14,841 nt of DNA from Phoronis ovalis (taxonomy: Eukaryota > Phoronida > Phoronidae): positions 1 to 14,841 of the forward strand of contig JAOXYB010030301.1 in the NCBI GenBank assembly GCA_028565635.1, read 5' to 3'. The position numbers and the translations under genes are program-made. The notes under the pieces are model-generated. The model was not told the origin of the DNA, did not search any database, and saw only the letters and a list, made by a program, of their open reading frames with translations. Positions 7,763 to 14,841 of the stretch are shown here, in pieces; within the stretch, counting starts at the first letter, position 1; every line of letters starts with the position of its first letter.

Positions 7763-9237
7763 GAACTTGTTTCAGACTGATAAAACGGGATAATGTTTCT
7801 TATCTCAGCACGTTGACTTCAAAATTTCTTTTTGCCTAAATATCCAGCAATTTACGGATATCAAATAACTGGTGTTTTATATGTACATTATTGCGTTTGT
7901 AGGATTATTTCCTAACCCGCCCTCTGTACAGAACTTTGATTTTGTTTTAGATTAACTGTAGCTAAAGCTCAGTGGCATCACTCAACAGAAAAATTGAAAT
8001 AACAATAATTCTATATTTTCCAAATGACATCGTAAGCTAGAATATTTCCTGAATTTTAGTACCCTAGTTTACAAGAAAGGGTATTTTCTTATTTAAAAAA
8101 ACACATACTTTTTTAAATGTTCAGGCGGGGAAACAAGGGAAGTGAATACAACTGGTAATATATTTTGATTATTAAGCACACTAATTATGAGTGTATGATG
8201 AAATGCTGAGGAAGTTTTATAATACTTTTCTATTAAACAGCTAGTATACAGTATACAGCTAGTATTTTGCTACTTATAAACATTTATATAGGCTTATATC
8301 ACGCTGTCGCCATTAATAAGAGACTCTGACTGGTATAATTTTATTTTCTGAACTGGGCAAGCCAAGAAATTAGTTATAAAACATATTGTTTCACAGCAAG
8401 CAATGGTGGCCTATGGTTAGCTGATTTTTAAAAAAAATTATCATAAATTAGTGAGATAGTGGCTAAACAATGTGTGGTAACTTTAATGGCTTTACTTCAT
8501 ATTTACCTATTTGCCTTCTCCAAAAGTCTCTATTCAACACACATTTGCCTTGATTAAACTTTACTATGAGGTGTATTTGGTAGGACATCTAACCAAAATC
8601 ATGTAGTTTCAGGTCTTTCAACACTAATTTTGTAGCAATTAAATCTTAAGATTAGAGTAAAATGTGACAAATTTTCTCATATTCAATGCTAACATTACAT
8701 ATAAGAAACATTATTTTGTAAAAATAAAGTTGTGTTATGTTGCAGAAATATGCTACTAGTAGTTAAATATCAAAATGAAGAGACTTGCTTAACTTAACTA
8801 TGTTACAAAAAACTTTTAAATGGCAACAAAGTTTGAAAATAGTGTCATATTTCCTAATATGGCAGTTACACATTGCTTATCCAACCAAATCCACCAATGC
8901 TGCCTATTTATCAATGAACACATGCCTGTCTGGTTGAAATTTTTGGCATGCCGGGTAGACATAGGTGGAGTCTAATTACATTCCATTCCCAAATATGGCA
9001 CAAATAGGGGTTTTCAATGGGAAAAAGACTGATAAACATGCTTGTTGCTAGGTAGTTAGTCAGCACATGCATACAACATGTGCTATGATTGGTCAATAAT
9101 GCATATGGCATCATAACTTTTAAAGATGGCTGCTTAGGAAGATTTTAGGTCAGTTTAGTCTAGGATATACAAAACTCTGGCCATGGCAACTTACCATGGA
9201 GATTTAAATTGAAGTAGAAAATCGACTAATTTTTTGA
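7763..9237. other. A+T-rich stretch without a gene
   Basis: No exon is supported. Visible structures are a direct repeat of CAGCTAGTAT (8238 and 8256) and an 8-bp perfect hairpin, AGCACATG/CATGTGCT with a 7-nt loop (9062-9084). Just after the hairpin an ATTGGT (inverted CCAAT) lies upstream of the pseudogene. AAAGATGGCTGC at about 9122 resembles a start context but meets a TAG in the next codon. Confidence 0.4.
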
Positions 9238-10786
9238 AGCCAGCAAAGAATAACAGGACAAAGTGAGATCGAAGTTATAATTGATTTTCCGAGATATATA
9301 CATCAAGGCCCACAGCCACGTTTACAGATTACGCCAATCAATTATGGAGCAATGTTACACAAAATAATTTCAAAAGAGCATCATTTGTAACTGTAGTGTT
9401 TGACACACCAGAAAACAAAAAATCTGGTGCATAATTATTCACGTGCACAAAATATATCAACTGGCTGTATTTTGCCATATGTAATAGAAGCAAGTACAAA
9501 AATGATAAATGGAGCAGCATATCATGAAGCAATAACAAATCAAGTTTTCCAACAGGATTTAATAGTTGTTTTAACTCAGCATTTCACTGAAAGGGTTAAG
9601 ACCACTTAACAGATAAGGAAACTTTAATACTGGATTCACCTTCTGCTACTGAAAATAACCAGTAATCAATCAAGTGATTGTTTTGCGAATAAAACTCAGT
9701 GGCGAGGCAGACTATGCCACATGGTTTCACGCATCTAACTCTCAAGCCAAGCAATTACTAATCTTGGGTACATGCAGATACTGATCGATGATCTTTGCGG
9801 GTATATGATATGGTCTTGCTTTGCTAGAACTGAGATGACTATCACGTGAAAAAACATACATTGTTGAAAGGTGTTTTGATGAACAATACATTAACATTAA
9901 TATTGGTGTTCAGTTATTTAAAGAAGACGAACGTTTGAAATGTTTACATCCTGTAACAAATATTGTGGCTGTATACATTCTCAGTGGGTGTAATTACACT
10001 AGTTCATTTTACCAGTTGAATCATTCTAAACTATTGGAAATTTTTCTGTCTAATGTAACTTTCATTTGCAAGAATGAAGAACTGGTGAGGGTAAACAGTA
10101 AGTCAGTTATTAATGTAAGTCAATATTCTTGGTTACGCTTCATTCTATCTGCTTATTACTTAAGCCATACAGTCTATAAAAGATTTCTGTCCCACGATAT
10201 TGCTACATTTTACGAACTAGCTTCAAAACCACCACTAACTAATGATGTAAAAAATGTATTGATTATGCATGAATTTGATAAAAATTACCCAATATTCCGT
10301 AAACGATCTTCACGAACTGATAAAACTTGTAACTTATAATACTTTCAAAGGACATAAAAGTGAATACAATTTGATACCTACATTGTTTAATGCTTGCAGT
10401 AAATTCAATGAATGGAGAAGCATAGCATATAAATGAGTATGAAAGCTACTAGTGGAAACCAAAAGGTGGGAATATCCAAGTTCTGTGGAATAGTGATGAC
10501 AGTGTTAAACCAACTTCACAAACAACAATTAAAGGTAAATAGGTGTATGCAAAAACTGTACTTGTGTGAAAAATAATATAAAATGTAACGCATCCTGTAA
10601 TTGCAAGCAACATTGTAATAATTGTCTAGTTAATTCTGCTGGCTCTATTCTGATCCTGTTAGTTCTAACTCAGATTCAGACTGCAGCACTACCCAGGATC
10701 AGGAGTACCCAGAGTGCATTAATTATTCAAGTTCTGATGATCATGGTCAGTTCTTACACGATTATGAATCATCAAGCAGTGATTGA
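9238..10786 (+). pseudogene. Decayed gene for an XPG/FEN1-like protein with a Cys-rich, acidic C-terminus
   Basis: Pieces in all three plus-strand frames line up in protein order. They are ITPINYGAMLHKIISKEHH (9328-9384), FVTVVFDTPENKKSGA (9384-9431), YHEAITNQVFQQDL (about 9520-9560), EADYATWFHASNSQAKQLL (9704-9760), ADTD (9774-9785), an open 167-codon stretch at 9837-10337 including VYILSGCNYTSSFY, then EYNLIPTLFNACSKF (about 10362-10406), WKPKGGNIQVLW (10453-10488), eight cysteines at 10548-10628, and a Ser/Asp tail (SDPVSSNSDSD to ESSSSD) ending at TGA 10784-10786. EAD followed by DTD is the acidic pair of XPG-I/FEN1-type nucleases. From memory, such proteins with a CxC-type tail form a large uncharacterised, mobile-like family in molluscs and cnidarians. 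At least six frameshifts or stops show that it is dead. The ends of any mobile unit were not found. Confidence 0.8.
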
Positions 10787-11160
10787 GAATAGACAGTTTG
10801 ATAATGATATGTCAGCTTCTAGGTTGAATTTGTTTACTGTTTTGATGTTTCTGCAGTAACAATTAAGCCATTGATTGGCTTTATAAACTGTTAACATAGA
10901 GGGTATTCCGTCAAGTCACATATGCTGGAAGTCTTACAAAATATAGTAATACCTTACTAATGATCCTGTACATGCATATATAATACTTACAGATACATAT
11001 CTTAACTTTAATTATTGTATTCGTTGTGTGTAGCATAAAGTTGTTTGCCAACTTACACCACGACTTACACGTTTTAACAGTGATTGCACTAAATTTTAAG
11101 CTATTTTAAGTCCACTAAAGATAATTAAGTTTCATTTACAATGAAAAGGAATTTATTATT
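10787..11160. other. A+T-rich stretch without a gene
   Basis: This is the 3' flank of the pseudogene. No inverted partner of its 5' flank and no polyadenylation signal that I would trust were seen. Nothing else is evident. Confidence 0.4.
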
Positions 11161-11167
11161 TTACTCA

Positions 11168-11264
11168 CCACAGCTTTTTCAATTGGAAAATACAATCTGC
11201 CTCTAGTTACATAGGAGCAGCCATCTTTGTTTTCAAAGAGAGACCAAATCTGTGTTTTTCTTGA
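11168..11264 (-). CDS. Candidate 97-nt internal exon, weak
   Basis: On the minus strand an acceptor TGCCCCTAATCTAG and a donor GCTGTG|GTGAGT bound about 97 nt. In one frame this reads SRKTQIWSLFENKDGCSYV and then TRGRLYFPIEKAV without a stop. The start RKTQIW-x-x-F faintly resembles a BED-type zinc finger, but the required second Cys and the His pair are missing. It could be a relic of a DNA transposon gene, or chance. Other minus-strand frames here (11207-11464) carry no recognisable domain. Confidence 0.18.
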
Positions 11265-11298
11265 CCTAGATTAGGGGCAGACTGTAGACTTAATGCCA

Positions 11299-11370
11299 TT
11301 TTGGCGGGGAATATTGGAAGGATCATGCTGCACCTATATCGTTGTTGAATGATGTCACAGGGAGCCAATG
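11299..11370 (+). promoter_or_regulatory. Promoter-like cluster: E2F-like, CRE-like and CCAAT motifs
   Basis: TTTTGGCGGGGAA (11299-11311) is close to the E2F site, TGATGTCA (11350-11357) is one base from the palindromic CRE, and GAGCCAATGAAAT (CCAAT at 11365-11369) fits the NF-Y box. The three lie within about 70 bp in one of the few CpG-containing patches of the window. A good plus-strand donor follows at 11491. The sites are seen directly; promoter function is inferred. Confidence 0.35.
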
Positions 11371-11429
11371 AAATCGATACACATCGACAATTTCCCCAAC
11401 GTGTGAACATAAGTAAGCAGATTTTTTCT

Positions 11430-11490
11430 TTTGGGGCATTACGGCAGAGACACGGCAGAGGCACGGCAGAGGCACTATTCTCGTTTACAG
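11430..11490 (+). other. Possible non-coding first exon with donor at 11491
   Basis: TTTACAG|GTAGGTGAT gives a strong plus-strand donor at 11491, about 120 bp after the CCAAT motif. No ATG lies between about 11430 and the donor, so this would be an untranslated 5' exon. The start is a guess, and no downstream coding exon of a plus-strand gene was recognised in the window. Confidence 0.25.
11441..11473 (+). repeat. 11-bp tandem repeat, three copies
   Basis: ACGGCAGAGAC, ACGGCAGAGGC and ACGGCAGAGGC follow one another without a gap. They lie within the possible 5' exon downstream of the promoter-like cluster. Confidence 0.9.
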
Positions 11491-11646
11491 GTAGGTGATA
11501 ACAATCAACATTAATTAGAGCTGGATCGAGTTATTACAAAGTTATAGTTACAATTGTAGTGAAATAGTTATGCAGTTATATAGTTTTACATTAATATATA
11601 TTCATAGTTATAGTCCAAAATGAGAACTGTGCCCTTTTTTTAAGCC

Positions 11647-11712
11647 CAACGTTAATCAACGGACTGGCGGGTTAATTGTAACGGACTAAACGGATTAAAA
11701 TAACGGACTAAC
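11647..11712 (+). repeat. Left inverted end of the 11.6-12.8 kb element
   Basis: This arm pairs with 12745-12782. It holds CGGACT at 11660, 11682 and 11704 and CGGATT at 11691, with a 13-base insertion (GGCGGGTTAATTG region) relative to the right arm. Confidence 0.75.
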
Positions 11713-12039
11713 AAAGTAACACGAATTTAGTTATTTAATTTAAATTAATTATTACATGATCTGCCTTCGTACATATTTTTGTTACAAAAAAATCAAGGCG
11801 GAGATTATAATTTAATAAAATATTAAGGATTGTTATAGATTACTCTCACCTAGCAATGATGTAGCAACAGTTGAAAAGTATACTTTATACTCAATCTAAA
11901 GAGAAATCGTAACAAAAAATTGTATCCAGTAACTTCAGGCAAAACGTTTGTCACATTTTGTTAACTTTAAGTAGATCTTATGAACATTTTCCGCATCTAA
12001 TTGGATATATTTTCCCGGGTAAAATGCGCGCCAGAACTA

Positions 12040-12059
12040 TCACGTGACCGGATACGTCA
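12040..12059 (+). promoter_or_regulatory. E-box TCACGTGA plus CRE half-site
   Basis: A perfect palindromic E-box TCACGTGA (12040-12047) is followed six bases later by TACGTCA (12053-12059). An E2F-like TTGGCGAAAA lies about 20 bp further on. The cluster is within the transposon interior. Motif match only. Confidence 0.2.
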
Positions 12060-12744
12060 AAGAATTTCACAAATGTTGGCGAAAACCAAGGCACGTTTAA
12101 ATGATATGTTGCTTGAAGTGTTTTTGTGTGTGTTTAGTTTACATCAGTAGCGTTGCTTTGCTTTCAAGTTGTCTGCTTATCGAGTCTTGAGTAAATGTGC
12201 TATTGAGGCCAGAGAGCTCGTCAATAATTGAGTTCTAGTTAAGGTTAAGTCACTTTTGGGATTTCCCCGAATCAAACAGTTTACTTCAAAAATAAATCCG
12301 CGATACAGAATAGTTCACAAATGACAACTTAACTGATAGGATTAAGCACTCCTTTAGACACGAGGACTACTTCGTTATATCTGAGAAATCGCTGCAGACA
12401 TTTTTTTTTATATATATAGTACGATTAACGAAAAATTAATGAACCTTTTTAGTTTTTAAGTTTTTACCGCCTTTACTTGCTAGCGCAACAGTTTGCGCAG
12501 TAATATAATTACGCGAAATAGTATAGATCTTTTTAACCTACAGTAGCTTTCGTTTTTACGGTTAAATATTTGTTAAAAGTCAACTAACTAAATAAAATTA
12601 CAATATTTGCATTCTACATTGGGAGTTTTCCGCATCCATGAACTCTATAAGCACTTTAAGTGAGGTCATGAGTAACCGATAAATGTAACGATAATACAAT
12701 TTTGGCAAGTTTTGCAATTTATTACTGCAAACAATTACTTTATT

Positions 12745-12782
12745 TCAGTCCGTTCAGTCCGTTAGTCCACTGATTAACGTTG
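12745..12782 (-). repeat. Right inverted end of the 11.6-12.8 kb element
   Basis: On the plus strand this reads as AGTCCG at 12747 and 12756 and AGTCCA at 12764, followed by TGATTAACGTTG. It is the inverse of the left end. Confidence 0.75.
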
Positions 12783-12804
12783 ACCTTTTTTAAAGTGCCC
12801 AAAG

Positions 12805-13912
12805 TAGAGTTGTTTTTTTACCTTAACCTGTTGAAGACATTTTTACTAGTATACTGGTATGGATGTATAAATGACGTTGGATTATCTTTTTTATATCGTT
12901 CTGTTTTTATGGTGACACGCTGACTGTCAATCACTGAATTCTTTTATTTAAAATGAAAAAAGTGCTACTGACGTGACAAAAGCTGGTCACTTTTGAAAAA
13001 GCATATGAATGAAATATTTAAAAAATATGAGTGACAGTCTCATATTTCTAAGTTTCAGTTGCGTATCTACATGAGCGTCAATATTAAGTTTTCTTGAAAT
13101 TCAGCTTTTTAAAAACAGTAGGATTTCACAAAAAATGCACATCTTACTGATTCTATAATTATATGGCAAAAGGAAACGTAATTACTGTTCACAGTATAGC
13201 GTTTATGTTACAAGTATATATTTTAATTCGTGTTTATTACTAAACTTTATATGTTTGTATCTTCAACTTATCTTTTAATTTCATAATCTATGTACTTAAT
13301 TAAGAAGTTGAATGAAAGAAATTGTAAAATAGAATGCTACTTGATCGAGAAGGTAATTAAACAAAAACATTTAGGACTTAATATGACAGGAACAACTCGG
13401 GGATATATATTCAAGGAAATGTACCTGTCTATGTGTATGTGATAAGGAAATCTGTTATTTTAATTTTTATTTTTGTTTAATACTTTTAGAAATAACTATA
13501 TTTAATTTTCTATCATGTATGTTATCTTTTATATGTTTTTATGTCTTTTCCATCCTTCGGGAAATCAATAATTCCAATATTTGCTTGTTTTGTATATGCA
13601 AACTGAGCTCAGGTCAGGCTAACAATTCGCTCAGTGCTGTCAAAATTCGGTTATATGATACACTAGAAAGACTTAGTTTATAACCTTTTCAACCTATAGA
13701 TGTGTGTTTATATATACAATTCAAATATTAAATCGCAACTCTTAGATCAGGTCAGGACATTGTTGCATGTTATCAGTAATTCAGATTGTTCATGTCCTTG
13801 ACTAAATGTTTAAATCAAGTTTAGTAATGTTTTAGTTCAATTAGTCTATTTGGCATATATTATTTAGTCTGAAAGCCGAAGGCGGGAATTTTTTTAATAC
13901 AAAGCACCCAAC
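12805..13912. other. A+T-rich stretch without a gene
   Basis: No exon is supported. A perfect 9-bp hairpin (AAATATGAG/CTCATATTT, 7-nt loop, 13023-13047) and a repeated TCAGGTCAGG (near 13610 and 13746) are the only evident structures. Confidence 0.4.
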
Positions 13913-14145
13913 CAATCAGATATTTTAGCTTGTGGTAGCAAACCCATGCCCAATCAAAATTGTTCGAAATATGGCAATCCAAATTTTAAAATATTTGAGT
14001 AGCAATCCATTTTTACACAAACTGATTGATACAAACCAAATTCCAAAATCTAGTTATGCATACAAATCAAATTTTTGAATTCTATAAGTAGCAGTCAAAA
14101 CATCAGTAAGAAGTATACAATCCAAATCCAAGATTTTCAACTGGG
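13913..14145 (+). repeat. Degenerate ~28-bp tandem array (about 8 copies)
   Basis: A unit close to CAATCCAAATTTTAAAATA ending in T[GA]AGTAG recurs with starts near 13913, 13951, 13975, 14003, 14032, 14063, 14092 and 14118. Spacings are 38, 24, 28, 29, 31, 29 and 26 bp. Good copies include CAATCCAAATTTTAAAATAT, CAAACCAAATTCCAAAATC, CAAATCAAATTTTTGAATTC and CAATCCAAATCCAAGATTTT. The array is strongly diverged, with no protein-coding frame and no unrelated spacers. Confidence 0.7.
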
Positions 14146-14841
14146 CTTTACACCTCCACCAAAAATAACTTGATCTAACTTGAGTACCCGCTCTTCCCGG
14201 GTCTAGATATTTCTAACATCTGTGAACAGCAATTTAAATTTTGATTCATTATAAGGCGTGGTCAGAGCCACTGTAATTTTGGCTCGCAAAAAGCACATTT
14301 ATTGTTTAGAATACTCAATTGGTTTCTAAATTTTTCGTGATCCATCTAATAAAGTATATTCCTACACTTTTACTGAGATTGGTATGCTTGTCACTTTTTA
14401 GCTACCTTGTCGAATGTGCTGTAAATGACTTTTATTTGTTATATATTTTTAATCTGTTAAAACTGTTTACATTTTTACATGACATCTGTTTATCAGTTTA
14501 TTTTTTAAGAATATATATCAAGTCGTTGAATTCTTATTACTGGTTATTACATGGTATAGTAAAACATATTTAGAACTGGTTTCGCATCATTTGTCGGTTC
14601 ATGCTAACGCTTGATTGTTAGTTATTCAGTTGTAACCATATGAGCCCCCTAGTGAGAAATAGCCAAATTCTACTGCAGCTCTACCTATTGAGAAATCCAC
14701 CAACATGGCGATTGAACGGTATCATCTATCAGCATTTAAGGTAGCATTAAAAAAATAAGGGGGCGTAGAGGTGTGTCTCGCTGGACATAGATCCATTGGA
14801 TTATAGTTAAAATATATACGGTGTTTTTGAACAAGAATGAT
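14146..14841. other. A+T-rich right edge without a supported gene
   Basis: The 84-codon plus-strand frame at 14319-14573 is low-complexity, Leu/Tyr/Phe-rich from A+T-rich DNA, and has no conventional ATG context. GAGCCCCCTAGTGAG (14642-14655; reverse complement CACTAGGGGGC) resembles the CTCF core. CCAACATGG at 14701 gives a good start context, but only 12 codons before a mediocre donor. Confidence 0.35.

Larger units (their letters stand above)
11629..12804. mobile_element. Non-autonomous DNA transposon with CGGACT-rich inverted ends
   Basis: The left end (about 11629-11712) reads CAACGTTAATCAACGGACT and then TAACGGACTAAACGGATTAAA. The reverse complement of the right end (about 12745-12804) reads CAACGTTAATCAGTGGACT and then AACGGACTGAACGGACTGAAA. 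CGGACT-type motifs occur four times on the left and three times, inverted, on the right, a layout typical of transposase-binding subterminal repeats. Both outer edges carry GTGCCC/GGGCAC and T- or A-rich tracts, so the exact ends and target duplication are unclear. The 1.1-kb interior has no coding frame. Superfamily not assigned. Confidence 0.75.

Noticed and set aside
9117-11235. AAGATGGCTGC at 9122 and inverted near 11226 as terminal repeats of the pseudogene's mobile unit
   Set aside because: Identity is limited to about 11 bp of a common start-codon-like sequence, and the flanks do not align.
11207-11464. 85-codon minus-strand frame, and a nearby MPQKKKSAYLCSH frame considered as a THAP-type finger
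   Set aside because: The Cys and His spacing does not fit THAP, the frames stop early, and the region carries the 11-bp tandem repeat and promoter-like motifs.
13913-14145. CRISPR-like reading of the ~28-bp periodic array
   Set aside because: The repeats are contiguous and degenerate with no unique spacers, and the context is eukaryotic.
14319-14573. 84-codon plus-strand hydrophobic frame
   Set aside because: Leu/Phe/Tyr-rich translation is expected from T-rich DNA. No good ATG, no splice context and no family.
14705-14740. Possible plus-strand first exon, MAIERYHLSAFK then GTAGCA
   Set aside because: The start context is good, but the exon is only 12 codons, the donor is mediocre and nothing downstream in the window confirms it.
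1-14841. tRNA genes, rRNA and tRNA-derived SINEs
   Set aside because: No GGTTCGAATCC-type B box paired with an A box and cloverleaf was found by eye. A covariance-model scan could still find a diverged one.

Overview
This window looks like non-coding-rich nuclear DNA from an invertebrate animal. It is A+T-rich, has no long intact reading frame and no bacterial gene organisation, and carries short exons with GT/AG splice signals, decayed transposons, degenerate minisatellites and simple repeats. A fibrinogen-domain exon, a decayed gene of a mobile-type family that I recall as abundant in molluscs and cnidarians, and an ACAG microsatellite together suggest a marine lophotrochozoan, most likely a bivalve mollusc. 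That assignment is inference and was not checked against any database.

Layout. From 1 to about 2.7 kb the minus strand carries the exon-like sequence. There is a first exon encoding a signal peptide (1875-2052, with a perfect GTAAGT donor) and three weaker candidate exons downstream of it (958-1014, 341-462, 227-274), all readable in phase 1. A separate, well-conserved fibrinogen-related (FReD) exon lies at 2585-2681. From 2.83 to 4.13 kb an element with about 90-bp inverted ends sits just upstream of the FReD exon and contains a second, nested inverted pair. From 4.13 to 9.2 kb there is no convincing gene. This stretch holds one copy of an inverted dispersed repeat, a duplicated segment flanking a small repeat array (5.8-6.6 kb), and a degenerate ~32-bp tandem array (7.39-7.70 kb).

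From 9.24 to 10.79 kb the plus strand holds a multiply frameshifted pseudogene. Its pieces line up in order as one protein: an EAD...DTD pair like that of XPG/FEN1-type nucleases, a GC[DN]-type segment, an eight-cysteine cluster and an acidic Ser/Asp tail ending in a stop. From 11.3 to 11.5 kb there is a compact promoter-like cluster (E2F-like, CRE-like and CCAAT motifs) followed by a good plus-strand splice donor. From 11.63 to 12.80 kb there is a non-autonomous DNA transposon with inverted ends and repeated CGGACT subterminal motifs. From 13.91 to 14.15 kb there is a degenerate ~28-bp tandem array. The remainder is A+T-rich intergenic or intronic DNA.

The supported genes do not form a pathway. 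The most informative parts are the orphan FReD exon, the putative secreted cysteine-containing peptide gene, the decayed nuclease-like gene, the two non-autonomous transposons and three independent ~28-32-bp (or multiples) degenerate arrays.
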